A stretch of DNA of 64,000 nucleotides from JBHENC01 sp046262295 (GCA_046262295.1 JBHENC010000007.1:62001-126000), one strand, 5' to 3'; shown: positions 51,213-60,912, counted from the stretch's first letter. Numbers and translations: made by a program. The notes: generated from the sequence alone by a model not told the origin.

Positions 51213-52205
51213 ATGAACAGATGCCCCGCTTGCTCAACGGCTGTAACTGAAAATATTCATGCCTGCCCTTCCTGTGGTTCAGCATTGACAGGCACACAGC
51301 CGACGGTGCGCCAGCCTCCGCCGAAAGAAAAAAGTAACCCCCGGAAAATCTCTCATTCGAGTTCTACAAGTTCGCGCAGCGAAGGTCATTTCATAGCGGG
51401 TACAATTCTTGATAGTCGGTATCGTATCCTCGGCCTGTTAGGCAGAGGTGGAATGGGCGAGGTCTATAAAGCCGAAGACCTCAAGCTCGGTCAGATTGTC
51501 GCGCTCAAGTTCCTGCCAGAAAATTTCGCCGAAGACAAAACGGCGCTCGAAAGGTTCTACGGCGAAGTCCGCACGGCGCGTCAAGTGTCGCACCCGAACG
51601 TCTGTCGCGTTTTCGACATCGGAGAGGTGGAAGGTTCGCACTTCATCTCGATGGAGTTTATTGATGGCGACGATCTGTCGTCACTGCTACGTCGCATTGG
51701 CAGACTTCCTCACGATAAAGCGGTTGAAATCGCCAGACAACTTTGCGCTGGGCTTCACGCCATTCATCAGGTAGGCGTTTTGCACCGTGACCTCAAACCC
51801 GCCAACGCCATCATTGACGGGCGCGGCAGAGCGAGAATTACTGATTTCGGCATCGCGGGCCTGGAGAGCGAGCTGAGAGACAGCGCGAGCGGCGCAGGCA
51901 CGCCCGCCTATATGTCGCCTGAACAAATTACGGGCAAAGAGTTGACAGCGAAGAGTGATCTTTACTCGCTCGGTCTGGTGCTCTATGAAATCTTCACGGG
52001 CAGGCAAGCTTTTGAAGCCGAGACAATCAATGAACTGATTCGCAAACATAAAACAGCCGCGCCGACCACCCCCTCGGAATTCGTCAAAGATATTGACCCG
52101 CTCGTCGAGCGGATAATTCTTCGGTGTCTGGAAAAAGACCCGCGCGAGCGTCCCGCTTCCGCGATGCAAGTGGCGCTGATGCTGCCGGGCGGGAATCCTC
52201 TGTAA
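51213..52205 (+). CDS. Ser/Thr protein kinase part of an interrupted membrane kinase gene
   Basis: 330 residues to a TAA at 52203. N-terminal zinc ribbon (C4, C7, C18, C21), a Ser/Pro linker, then a complete Hanks kinase: G-loop LLGRGGMGEVYKAED (about 75-89), K99 in VALKF, E118, HRDLKPANAI (191-200, D193), DFG (211-213) and YMSPEQ. All catalytic residues are there. The stop falls in PGGNPL, where family proteins continue with a stereotyped link into a membrane region; that link is found right after the stop in the same frame. So the product would be a soluble kinase without its membrane domain unless the TAA is read through. Confidence 0.88.
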   Translation: MNRCPACSTAVTENIHACPSCGSALTGTQPTVRQPPPKEKSNPRKISHSSSTSSRSEGHFIAGTILDSRYRILGLLGRGGMGEVYKAEDLKLGQIVALKFLPENFAEDKTALERFYGEVRTARQVSHPNVCRVFDIGEVEGSHFISMEFIDGDDLSSLLRRIGRLPHDKAVEIARQLCAGLHAIHQVGVLHRDLKPANAIIDGRGRARITDFGIAGLESELRDSASGAGTPAYMSPEQITGKELTAKSDLYSLGLVLYEIFTGRQAFEAETINELIRKHKTAAPTTPSEFVKDIDPLVERIILRCLEKDPRERPASAMQVALMLPGGNPL

Positions 52206-52241
52206 GCGGCAATCGCGGCGGGCGAAACGCCGAGCCCGGAG

Positions 52242-53927
52242 ATGGTCGCTGCCGCGCCGAAAAAAGGCGCGCTCAAGCCCGCCGTTGCCGTCGCTTGTCT
52301 GTCGGCGGTTGTTTTGCTTTTCGCCTTCATCGTTTTCTTTGTGGGTAGAGTCAAACATCATGAATGGATTCCACTAGATAAACCGCCCGAAGTTTTGGCA
52401 GAGCGTGCTGATTCGATTGTCAAAAAACTTGGCTATACAAACACGCCCGTTGATGCTGATTACGGTTTCGCCGATAATTTAGACGATTATTACAGTTACG
52501 CCAACGCTGAACAGTCGCCGAATCGTTGGGAAAGAATGCGAAGCGGACAGCCCGCCGTGATTCATTTCTGGCATCGCACCAGCCCGCGCTATCTCGAACC
52601 GCTGCAAGGCGAATCAGTTTGGCTCAATGACCCGCCGAATGATGTCGCGGGAATGACTAAAATTATTTTGGACGTGCGCGGACGCTTGCTCGAATTTCAA
52701 GCCGTGCCACCGCAGGTAAAAGAGAAAACGGCGCAGACGGGCGAAGTTGATTGGGCAACGCTTTTCACGGAAGCGGGCTTGGACATTCGCAATTACCGGC
52801 AAACCGAATCGAGTTGGACGCCGCCCGTTTTTGCCGACATGAATTTATCATGGGAAGGCAAGCACGTTGACCACGCGGAAATTCCCGTCCGCATCGAAGC
52901 CGCCGCTTATCAAGGCAAACCCGTCTATTTTCAAATCGTCGCGCCGTGGGACAAACCGCTTCGGCAAGAGGAAACTTTTTCAACCGCTCCGCGCAGAGCG
53001 GCCGGCGTGATTTTGATTTTGATTTTCCTGAGCGTCGTTATCGCCGGAGTTTTTCTCGCCCGCCGCAATCTGCGGCAGGGGCGAAGCGATACCAGAGGCG
53101 CGTTCAAAGTTTCGCTTTTCATTTTTCTAGTATCACTCGCGGCGAGTCTGCTCATCGCTGACCACATTCCCGATTTAACCAGAGAATATCTGATTCTTTA
53201 CAAAATAGCTGGAGATTCGCTTTTTTACGCTGCGCTGATTGGGTTGATTTATCTCGCGCTCGAACCTTACGTCCGCCGCCGTTGGGCGAGTTTGATAATC
53301 TCCTGGAATCGTCTGTTGGCAGGCGACTGGCGCGACCCGCTTGTCGGGCGCGACATTCTCGTCGGCGGTATGCTGGGTCTTACTCATACGGGTGTAATTT
53401 ATTTGTTAAATCTTTTGCCCTATTGGATGGGAATCATGACTGCGCCAAATCCCGGTACGAATATTTCATATCTTCAAAGTTTCAAGCATCTTTGGGCGAA
53501 TTTTTTAATGACCTCTGTGGACGGAATTTTTTCAGCCTTCGCCCCTTTGCTTTTTCTGGTTTTGCTGGTGACAATTTTCAGAAAGCAATGGCTTGCAACT
53601 ATCGTGTTTTGGACGTTGATTTTCTTACTTATAGGCTTGGCTTTTGCTGGCGCGGCACCTTTGTTTTTCTGGCTCGGGCCGGCTCTGGTTGCCACTCTCA
53701 TTGTCGTTTGCATCTCTCGTTTCGGACTTCTGGCAATGGTTTCGTTTCAAGTCTTTTTCACCTTAACTTTTCACAACCCGATTTCTGCGAATTTTTCGAG
53801 ATGGTATTTCGGCAACACGATCTTCGCGGCGGTTGTGCTGCTCGGTCTGGCGATTTACGGCTTTTACACTTCGCTTGCCGGACAAAAGATTTTTGAAGCA
53901 AAATTTCTAGAAGATGCCGATGGCTAA
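52242..53927 (+). CDS. Membrane part of the interrupted Ser/Thr kinase gene
   Basis: 561 residues from ATG 52242, same frame as the kinase; GGAG touches the ATG directly, so independent start is unlikely and coding sense already begins at 52206 (AAIAAGETPSPEM). First helix about 17-35 (AVACLSAVVLLFAFIVFFVG), then a periplasmic region of about 200 residues (Trp/Pro-rich, QSPNRWERMRSGQPAVIHFWHR), then seven or eight helices with charged loops. No catalytic motif. In Acidobacteria this domain follows the kinase in one chain and is thought to be its sensor. It is AT-richer than the rest. Confidence 0.72.
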   Translation: MVAAAPKKGALKPAVAVACLSAVVLLFAFIVFFVGRVKHHEWIPLDKPPEVLAERADSIVKKLGYTNTPVDADYGFADNLDDYYSYANAEQSPNRWERMRSGQPAVIHFWHRTSPRYLEPLQGESVWLNDPPNDVAGMTKIILDVRGRLLEFQAVPPQVKEKTAQTGEVDWATLFTEAGLDIRNYRQTESSWTPPVFADMNLSWEGKHVDHAEIPVRIEAAAYQGKPVYFQIVAPWDKPLRQEETFSTAPRRAAGVILILIFLSVVIAGVFLARRNLRQGRSDTRGAFKVSLFIFLVSLAASLLIADHIPDLTREYLILYKIAGDSLFYAALIGLIYLALEPYVRRRWASLIISWNRLLAGDWRDPLVGRDILVGGMLGLTHTGVIYLLNLLPYWMGIMTAPNPGTNISYLQSFKHLWANFLMTSVDGIFSAFAPLLFLVLLVTIFRKQWLATIVFWTLIFLLIGLAFAGAAPLFFWLGPALVATLIVVCISRFGLLAMVSFQVFFTLTFHNPISANFSRWYFGNTIFAAVVLLGLAIYGFYTSLAGQKIFEAKFLEDADG

Positions 53928-54178
53928 AAACGGATGCTATGTGAATAAATATCAGATGGTTATTTTTCAGGACATAACATGGTAAATGAATAGACAAGCA
54001 TTGTCGTGCAACAGCCATCATTAGAATCAATCAAATGTGGACAACAACCGTGCCCGCCGTTATGCTGCGCTTGGTTAAGTATTTCATAGGTACCTAAGAG
54101 TGGGTTAGTATAGCCCGTACCTTAGAGGCGTCCGTCAATTAATTACCGCCCAAATAGGATTAGAATTTAACTTCGATC

Positions 54179-56380
54179 ATGGGTGATACTTCTATTTCGA
54201 CACCAGACTTCCGCGCCCTGTTCGAGTCTGCCCCCGGGCTGTACCTCGTCTTGGCCCCCGATCTGACCATCGTCGCGGCCAGCGAGGCTTACCTGCAAGC
54301 TACCTTCACCAAACGCGAAGAGATTCTGGGCCGGGGGATTTTCGACGTCTTCCCCGATAACCCTGACGACCCGACTGCGATGGGCGTGGCCAACCTGAGC
54401 GCGTCGCTCGAAAGGGTATTGCGGAATGGCGTGGCCGATGCGATGGCGTTTCAGAAGTACGACATCCGCAGAACGGAAGCGGAGGGCGGCGGCTTTGAGG
54501 AAAGGTACTGGAGTCCGATCAACTCGCCGGTCATCGGCGTTGACGGTCAAGTGGTTTATATCATCCACCGTGTGGAAGACGTGACGGAGTTCGTCCGCCT
54601 CAAACAACAAGGCGTCGAGCAGGATCAATTTAATGAAGGTTTGCGGTCGCGGGCTGCTCAGATGGAGGCAGAGGTTTACGTCCGCGCGCAGGAGGTGGCG
54701 GTGGCGAACAGAAAACTGTCCGCCGCTATCGGCGTGCTCAAGGCAGAAGTCGCCCAACGCGAGCGCGCCCAAGCCGCGCTGTACAGGGAGAGGGAGTTCT
54801 TAGAAGCATTGTTGGAGAACGTGGAGGACGGCATCGTGGCCTGCGACGCGGAAGGCGTGCTCACGCTCTTCAACCGCGCGACGCGCGAGTTTCACGGGCT
54901 GCCCGACGAACCGCTGCCCGCCGAGCGTTGGGCCGAACACTACGACCTCTTCTTAGCCGACGGCGAGACGCGCATGGCGCGTGAGGAAATCCCGCTCTTC
55001 CGTGCTTTACAGGGCGAGCAGGTGCATAACGCAGAGATGGTGATTGCGCCGAAGCACGGGCCGAGGCGCAGGTTGCTGGCGAGCGGGCGGGCGCTCTTTA
55101 GCGCGAATGGGGAAAAACTCGGCGCGGTCGTCGTCATGCACGACATTACAGTGCAGCGGCAAGCTGAAGAAGAGCGCGTGCATTTAATTCAAGAGCGCGA
55201 AGCACGCAAGTTCGCCGAAGAGTCGAACAGCCTCAAAGACGAGTTTCTAGCGACACTCTCGCACGAGTTGCGCACGCCGCTGACGGCGATTCTCGGTTGG
55301 ATAAGTATGCTGAACGCCGGGCAGCTTGACGATGAGACATCTGCTCGCGCCCTCAGTACGATTCATCGCAACGCCCAGTCGCTGGTTCAGCTCATCGAGG
55401 ACCTGCTTGACGTCTCGCGCATTATCACAGGGAAGCTGCGCCTTGAAGTGAGCACGATAGAGCTGGCGCAGGTTATCGAAGCGGCGGTTGATGCGGTGCG
55501 CCCGGCGGCGGAAGCAAAGAACATCCGCCTCCAAGTGTTACTTGACCTGCAAGTCGGGCCGATCTCCGGCGACGCTGACCGTCTGCAACAGGTGGTCTGG
55601 AACCTACTCACCAACGCCGTCAAGTTCACGCCCAAAGGCGGGCGCGTACAAGTACGGCTGGAGCGCATCAACTCTCACGTCGAGATCGCGGTGAGCGATA
55701 CCGGTAAAGGCATTGATGCGGAATTTCTTCCGCACGTCTTTGACCGTTTCCGGCAGGCCGATCAAAAGAGTACGCGCGCGCACGGCGGTTTAGGGCTGGG
55801 GCTGTCAATCGTCCGCCAACTCGTTGAACTACACGGCGGATCGGTTCATGCGAAAAGTGAGGGCGAAGGGCAGGGAGCGACCTTCGTGGTGCAGCTCCCT
55901 CTGATGGTTATGCGGCGGGGAATGGAGCACCACGAGGGGCGTAGGCATCCGACAGCCGGAGGCAGTATGGCGCTCGATTGCCCGCCGCAACTGGATCGCT
56001 TACGAGTGTTGGTTGTTGATGACGAGGAGGATACGCGCGATCTGCTGCGAACGGTGCTCGAACAATGCGGCTCAGAAGTCGTTACAGCCGGGTCGGCAAT
56101 GGAGGCTTTGGAGGCGCTCGAAAACTCGAAGCCCGACGTGTTGATCTCAGACATAGGGATGCCGGAGGAGGACGGCTACGCCCTGATCGGGAAGGTGCGT
56201 GCGCTCTCTGCGGCGCGCGGCGGTAAAGTTCCGGCCATCGCGCTGACAGCTTACGCAAGAACGGAAGACCGGGTACGCGCGCTTGTGGCAGGCTTTCAGG
56301 TTCATCTGCCGAAGCCGATTGAGCCGGTCGAACTGGTGGCAGTCGTGGCGAGTCTCGTCGGGCGCACCGGAACAGCCTAA
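54179..56380 (+). CDS. Hybrid sensor histidine kinase / response regulator with two PAS domains
   Basis: 733 residues, ATG 54179, no membrane helix, so cytoplasmic. PAS-1 about 8-130 (DFRALFESAPGLYLVLAPDLTIVAASEAYL), coiled coil about 140-205, PAS-2 about 205-330 (FLEALLENVEDGIVACDAEG). Histidine-kinase part: H362 in LSHELRTPLTAIL, N-box LTNAVKF, G-boxes DTGKGID and GGLGLGLSI. A receiver domain (about 605-725) with D658 in VLISDIGMPEEDGY and K at LPKPIEP closes it. It likely phosphorylates its own receiver; the output partner is not adjacent. The 250-base gap before it holds no gene. Confidence 0.93.
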   Translation: MGDTSISTPDFRALFESAPGLYLVLAPDLTIVAASEAYLQATFTKREEILGRGIFDVFPDNPDDPTAMGVANLSASLERVLRNGVADAMAFQKYDIRRTEAEGGGFEERYWSPINSPVIGVDGQVVYIIHRVEDVTEFVRLKQQGVEQDQFNEGLRSRAAQMEAEVYVRAQEVAVANRKLSAAIGVLKAEVAQRERAQAALYREREFLEALLENVEDGIVACDAEGVLTLFNRATREFHGLPDEPLPAERWAEHYDLFLADGETRMAREEIPLFRALQGEQVHNAEMVIAPKHGPRRRLLASGRALFSANGEKLGAVVVMHDITVQRQAEEERVHLIQEREARKFAEESNSLKDEFLATLSHELRTPLTAILGWISMLNAGQLDDETSARALSTIHRNAQSLVQLIEDLLDVSRIITGKLRLEVSTIELAQVIEAAVDAVRPAAEAKNIRLQVLLDLQVGPISGDADRLQQVVWNLLTNAVKFTPKGGRVQVRLERINSHVEIAVSDTGKGIDAEFLPHVFDRFRQADQKSTRAHGGLGLGLSIVRQLVELHGGSVHAKSEGEGQGATFVVQLPLMVMRRGMEHHEGRRHPTAGGSMALDCPPQLDRLRVLVVDDEEDTRDLLRTVLEQCGSEVVTAGSAMEALEALENSKPDVLISDIGMPEEDGYALIGKVRALSAARGGKVPAIALTAYARTEDRVRALVAGFQVHLPKPIEPVELVAVVASLVGRTGTA

Positions 56381-56394
56381 CGTGCCTAAATGTG

Positions 56395-56502
56395 AACGAG
56401 ACATTATAACTAATCCGTCTCGTTCATCCCGCCTTCAATCTGCTGTTTTCCTGACCCTGACAAAGGGTCATAAGCGAGGAATTGTCTCTGCAATGTCTCG
56501 TT
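56395..56502. repeat. Inverted-repeat pair, possible MITE remnant
   Basis: AACGAGACATT (56395-56405) and AATGTCTCGTT (56492-56502) are perfect inverted copies; an inner partial copy (CCGTCTCGTT, about 56416) suggests decay. No coding content and no clear target duplication. Confidence 0.4.
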
Positions 56503-56649
56503 GGAGGTCACAAAAATCGCGTTAGAATTTTGAACCCGGATGTGAGCAAATCAATAGCTTACTGATTATGCTTCCGTAGAAGAAGTAAAACCATTTCGTA
56601 GGTTTTTGTTTTCAAGGGGCGCAAATTTCCACTCTTGTTCGTATAAAGT

Positions 56650-56688
56650 GAAAGCGGCTCGCTACTTCTCAGTTAGCGAGCCGCTTTC
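56650..56688. terminator. Strong hairpin between convergent genes
   Basis: GAAAGCGGCTCGCTA (56650-56664) and TAGCGAGCCGCTTTC (56674-56688), a perfect 15-bp stem with a 9-base loop. It serves the BI-1 gene on the minus strand or both genes. The rest of the 56381-56729 gap holds only the dyad at 56395-56502. Confidence 0.85.
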
Positions 56689-56729
56689 GTTGTCGTGGGC
56701 TGTTGTTGTGACAGCGTAGTACGGGCGGA

Positions 56730-57470
56730 TTAGCGCCTGCCGGAGTTCAGGATGCGTAGCAGGGCGATGAAGATGTTGAAGGCATCGAGGTAGAGCGAGA
56801 GCGCGCCCGCGACGTATTCGTTGGTTGGATAGCGTTGAATGATGTTCGATGTGTCGTAGAGCACGAAGCCCGCGAAGAGTAGCAGACTGGCCGCCGCCAC
56901 CGCGAAGGCGAGGGCGCTCGAGCCGACTAAAAGGACGTTCAAGAGACCGGCGAGAATAATGACGATCAAGCCGGTTGTGATCATGCCGCGCAGGAAACTA
57001 AAATCGCGCTTCGAGACGAACACGTAGGCCGTCAATCCGCCGAAGATGCCGACGGTCAGCACGCCCGCTTGCAGCAGTGATGCCGGATTGTCCCGGCTGA
57101 CGAAATAGACGAGCGGCGAAATTATGACGCCCGTCAGCGTCGTAAAACCGAAGAGCGCGAAAAGATTAACGACGGGAACGTGGCGCACGGCCTGCGCACC
57201 CATCACCGCGCCGAGCATCGCAAACAAGGCGATAAACGGATGTTCGGCGGCCTGTTGGATAAGCACGGGAAACGCGAACGCGAGCAGCACGCCGCCGATG
57301 GCAAAGAGCGTCGCGGCGAAAAAGAGCGCGTACACTTTGCGTATGAAGCTCATGCGTTCGGCGACGCTCGCCTGCGCCGCCGTCTGCATTTGCCAGCTAT
57401 TAAATCCGTCGGACGGCGTCCACGCACTCTGGCCTGTGTGTTGTTGGTTTGGAGATTGAAAATTGTTCAC
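56730..57470 (-). CDS. Bax inhibitor-1 / YccA-family membrane protein
   Basis: Start set at GTG 57470, which has AGAGGA seven bases upstream; an ATG at 57524 adds 18 residues without a ribosome site. 246 residues. Seven helices from about residue 45 onward (KVYALFFAATLFAIGGVLLAFAF, then further pairs), with the family block LTGVIISPLVYFVSRD and the end YDTSNIIQRYPTNEYVAGALSLYLDAFNIFIALLRIL, including the conserved D-x-x-N-I-F. The family forms pH-sensitive calcium leak channels or FtsH partners. The 40-residue N-terminus is Gln/Ser-rich. Confidence 0.9.
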   Translation of the reverse strand: MNNFQSPNQQHTGQSAWTPSDGFNSWQMQTAAQASVAERMSFIRKVYALFFAATLFAIGGVLLAFAFPVLIQQAAEHPFIALFAMLGAVMGAQAVRHVPVVNLFALFGFTTLTGVIISPLVYFVSRDNPASLLQAGVLTVGIFGGLTAYVFVSKRDFSFLRGMITTGLIVIILAGLLNVLLVGSSALAFAVAAASLLLFAGFVLYDTSNIIQRYPTNEYVAGALSLYLDAFNIFIALLRILNSGRR

Positions 57471-57598
57471 TGAAGTATCCTCTGGATAAGCCGAAAACGC
57501 GCCCGCTAAAATTGTTCGGTTCATGGGCGCTGCGATTAAGATGCGTTTCGACGCGATCCCGATGTACGCGCGACAATTTACATCTTTACGTCGCTCGT

Positions 57599-57635
57599 GC
57601 CGCCTGATTTGTGATTCAATCGGAGCGGCCTTTTT
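57599..57635 (+). terminator. Terminator-like hairpin in the leader of the TonB receptor gene
   Basis: GCCGC (57599-57603) pairs with GCGGC (57625-57629), with an imperfect inner stem (TGATT/AATC), followed by C and TTTTT. It lies between divergent genes, so it is not behind any + gene; it may act as an attenuator. The other bases of the 57471-57816 gap are AT-rich, without clear signals. Confidence 0.55.
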
Positions 57636-57816
57636 ATGTTAACCATTAACCGAAAATTTACTTGCTTTCGCGCCGCCGCTCATCTACTATGCCTCTTCTG
57701 CAAGCCGCTTCGGAAATCAAATTGCAAAGGCCGCATATCAAAGTCTATAACGCCGAACTTGGTTTCTGTGTGCCATCGCTTTACACCATTCTATTTGTTT
57801 CACCTGAAAGGCCCCT

Positions 57817-60800
57817 ATGTTAAGAAAATTCCTTCCCCTTATCAGCAAAATATTGATTCTCGCCGCCGCTCTGTTGCTTATCACAGCCAATGTCTTTGCG
57901 CAATCGCAGGCCACTTCGGGAAACATCGAAGGCCGCGTGCTCGACCCGAACGGCGCGGTTGTGCCGAACGCCACCGTCACGGCGACTAATCCGCAGACAG
58001 GTTTCGAGAAAACTGCGACGACGGACGGCGAAGGTAACTATCGCATCGTTCTGTTGCCGCCCGGCACCTACACTGTGAGAACCGCCGCGCCAGGTTTCGA
58101 GTCGCCGAGTTTATCCGCTGAAGTCACGGTTGGCGGCGTGACTCCGCTCGATGTAACGCTCGGTGTGCAGGGTGTTGCGACGAATCAATTGACGATCACG
58201 GCGGAAGCTCCCGTCGTCGAAACCGGACGCACGTCCGTTGCGACGACGATCAACCAGCGCGCCATCGAAAACCTGCCGATCAACGGGCGCAACTTTCAGG
58301 ACTTCGCCACGCTCACGCCCGGCGTGATACGCGATCCGACGCGCACCGGCGATCTGTCCGTCGGCGGCTTGCGCGGCACGCTCAACAGCGTGCAGGTGGA
58401 CGGCGTTGATAACAACAACACCTTTTTCGGCCAATCGTTCGGGCGCGGCGGCGTGCGTCCGCCATATCAATTCTCGGAAGAATCCGTGCAGGAGTTTCAG
58501 GTTAATCAGAACGGCTTCTCTGCGGAGTTCGGGCGCGCGGGCGGCGCGGTCATCAACGTCGTCACCCGTTCGGGGACGAACCAGTTTCACGGCGGCGGCT
58601 TCGAGTATTTCCGCGACGAGTCGCTCAACTCGAACACGCCTGACTTGAAAGGCTTGCAGGCGCGGCGCGGCTTGCCGAACAGACGCCCCAAGTCGCAGAT
58701 TAATCAGTTCGGCGCGCGTCTCGGCGGCCCCATCAAACAGAATCGCGCCTTCTTCTTTTTCACTTACGACGGGCAGCGCCAGACCCTGCCGAACTTTATT
58801 GACCCGCCGAACTTCTTCACGCAATCCGCCGCCATCCAGAATCTTTTGCTTCCGCGTTTGAACACCTATTCGCTGGCGCGCAATCAAGATGTTTTTCTGG
58901 CGAAGGGCGACATCGCGCTTAATCAAAATAATCAACTGTCGCTTCGTTTCAATAACCAGCGGTTCACCGGCACGAACAACGAAAACGGCGGCTCACTAAG
59001 CACCGAAGAACATTCCGGCGATAGCCTCGTGCGCAGCAACACTTTCTCCGGCACCCTCGCCTCGACGCTCTCGACGAAAGTCGTCAACGAGTTTCGTTTC
59101 CAATTTGCGCGGGATCGTGAACCCGGCGAGGCCAATAGCGACCGGCCTGAAGCGTTGATTGACACGGGCGCGGGAAATCTTGCGCTCGGACGCAACAATT
59201 TCAGCCCGCGCGAAACCACCATCAGACGCGCGCAGTTTATAGACAACGTCTCGTACATCAGCGGGCGCAGCAGCTATAAATTCGGCGTTGATTTCAACTT
59301 CGATAGAGTCTTGAATTTCTTTCCCGGACTCTTCAGCGGCTCATACACCTTCGGACGCACGGGAACGACGAGCGGTTACCAGAATTTTCTGAACAACGCG
59401 CCGACCGCCTACACGCAGAATTTCGCCGGAGCCGGAACTTCCGGCGGCACGACGAATCCTAACAACTCCGACTACGCCGCCTTTGCGCAGGACGATCTGC
59501 GCCTGACACAGAAGCTCACGCTCAATCTTGGCGTACGCTACGACTACCAAAATCTGGCGTGTCCGCCCGTGCGCAATCCCGATCCGGCATTGTTGAGCGC
59601 GGGTTACGATACGGCGCGCTGCCCGAAGGACGGCAACAACATTGCCCCCCGCGTCGGCTTTAGCTATGGCTTCAACGAGAAGACCGTCGTGCGCGGCGGT
59701 TACGGGATTTTCTACGCGCGCACACCGACCATCGTCGTCGGCACGGCGCACTCGCAAAACGGCATCAACGTCACCGGCATCAATTTGCGAAACGCCGCCG
59801 CGATTGCCGCCGCCGGACTCGTCTACCCGAACATCCTGACGGCTCCGCCAGCGGGCGCAGTCGCCAATCCGAATCTCTTTTTGTTCGCAGACAACTACGT
59901 GCAGCCTTACGTGCAGCAGGCGCGGCTCGGCTTCGAACGCGAGATATTGCCGAACCTTAGTTTGTCCGCGACCTATCTGCTTTACAGAGGCGTGCATCTG
60001 ACGCGCACGCGCGACGTTAACCTAGCCCCACCCGTGCCGACGTCCGTCGCCGCGCCGGACGGACAGACTTTCACGTTCCAGCGTTTCCCGACGGCGCGCC
60101 CGCTCACGCGCTATAACCGCATCAACCTTTTTGAAAGCAACGCCAATTCCATTTATCACGGGCTTGCGGTGCAGGCCGTGCGCCGCTTCTCGAGAGGCTT
60201 TCAATTCACCGCCGCCTACACTTACTCGAAGGCGCGCGATGATAAGCCGGATCAAACGGCGGTCGTCGTCGGCGCAGACGATTCAAAGATTGCGCAAAAT
60301 CAACTCGACACCCGCGCGGACTTTGCCGCCGCCGACACTGACTTGCGCCACCGCTTCGTCTTTAGTCCTGTTTATGAGACCGGGAAATTCAAGTACAGCG
60401 ACAATCCGATTGCCCGCGCGCTGTTCAGCGACTACACATTTTCGGGCGTGATTCAGTTTCAGTCCGGCTTTGCTTATTCAGCCTTTGTCGCGGGCGATCC
60501 GAACAACGACGGCAATCGCGCCAACGACCGCTTGCCGGGAACTGCGCGCAACAGTTTCTATACGCCGTCCGTTTACCAATTCGACGCACGCATCACGCGC
60601 GCCATTCACACCAGCGAAACAACGCGCCTGCGTTTGATTCTCGAAGGCTTCAATATCTTCAATCACCCGAACGTCGCAAGCGTCAATACGACGAATCTTA
60701 CTTTTGCGACGGCGACGGGCGGAGGGTTCACGCTCACCGCGCCGTCAGCCGCAACCGCCTTCGGCACGCCGCGCTCGTTCTCCACGCAAAGCCCGTTTCT

Positions 60801-60843
60801 TTCGCCACGTCAAATACAGCTTGCCGTCAAGTTTGATTTCTAA
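57817..60843 (+). CDS. TonB-dependent receptor with carboxypeptidase-regulatory domain (Oar-like)
   Basis: 1008 residues, ATG 57817. Signal peptide 1-28 (ILILAAALLLITANVFAQ). CarboxypepD_reg beta-sandwich about 37-115 (GNIEGRVLDPNGAVVPNATVTATN). Plug domain about 130-250, with INQRAIENLPINGRNFQDFATLTPGV, VDGVDNNNTFFG and FSAEFGRAGGAVINVVTRSGTN. The remainder is a beta-barrel, ending in aromatic strands and a terminal Phe (LAVKFDF), as outer-membrane porins do. Such receptors are very numerous in Acidobacteria and import oligosaccharides or proteins; the ligand is unknown and no TonB or ExbBD gene is near. Confidence 0.95.
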   Translation: MLRKFLPLISKILILAAALLLITANVFAQSQATSGNIEGRVLDPNGAVVPNATVTATNPQTGFEKTATTDGEGNYRIVLLPPGTYTVRTAAPGFESPSLSAEVTVGGVTPLDVTLGVQGVATNQLTITAEAPVVETGRTSVATTINQRAIENLPINGRNFQDFATLTPGVIRDPTRTGDLSVGGLRGTLNSVQVDGVDNNNTFFGQSFGRGGVRPPYQFSEESVQEFQVNQNGFSAEFGRAGGAVINVVTRSGTNQFHGGGFEYFRDESLNSNTPDLKGLQARRGLPNRRPKSQINQFGARLGGPIKQNRAFFFFTYDGQRQTLPNFIDPPNFFTQSAAIQNLLLPRLNTYSLARNQDVFLAKGDIALNQNNQLSLRFNNQRFTGTNNENGGSLSTEEHSGDSLVRSNTFSGTLASTLSTKVVNEFRFQFARDREPGEANSDRPEALIDTGAGNLALGRNNFSPRETTIRRAQFIDNVSYISGRSSYKFGVDFNFDRVLNFFPGLFSGSYTFGRTGTTSGYQNFLNNAPTAYTQNFAGAGTSGGTTNPNNSDYAAFAQDDLRLTQKLTLNLGVRYDYQNLACPPVRNPDPALLSAGYDTARCPKDGNNIAPRVGFSYGFNEKTVVRGGYGIFYARTPTIVVGTAHSQNGINVTGINLRNAAAIAAAGLVYPNILTAPPAGAVANPNLFLFADNYVQPYVQQARLGFEREILPNLSLSATYLLYRGVHLTRTRDVNLAPPVPTSVAAPDGQTFTFQRFPTARPLTRYNRINLFESNANSIYHGLAVQAVRRFSRGFQFTAAYTYSKARDDKPDQTAVVVGADDSKIAQNQLDTRADFAAADTDLRHRFVFSPVYETGKFKYSDNPIARALFSDYTFSGVIQFQSGFAYSAFVAGDPNNDGNRANDRLPGTARNSFYTPSVYQFDARITRAIHTSETTRLRLILEGFNIFNHPNVASVNTTNLTFATATGGGFTLTAPSAATAFGTPRSFSTQSPFLSPRQIQLAVKFDF

Positions 60844-60867
60844 ACGGCGAGCGGCACGGACAAGAAA

Positions 60868-60912
60868 GCGGCGCGCTACTGTGACGGTAGCGCGCCGCTA
60901 TTGCTTTCTTTG
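60868..60912 (+). terminator. Terminator of the TonB receptor gene
   Basis: GCGGCGCGCTAC (60868-60879) and GTAGCGCGCCGC (60887-60898), perfect 12-bp stem, then TATTGCTTTCTTT. Confidence 0.85.

Noticed and set aside
52242..53927. Membrane region as an independent gene
   Set aside because: Coding sense begins directly after the TAA and the ATG at 52242 has GGAG touching it, leaving no spacer; one split gene is the simpler reading.
58111..58935. 274-residue frame antisense to the TonB receptor
   Set aside because: The + strand protein is a full, well-formed receptor; the antisense frame has no motif or start signal.
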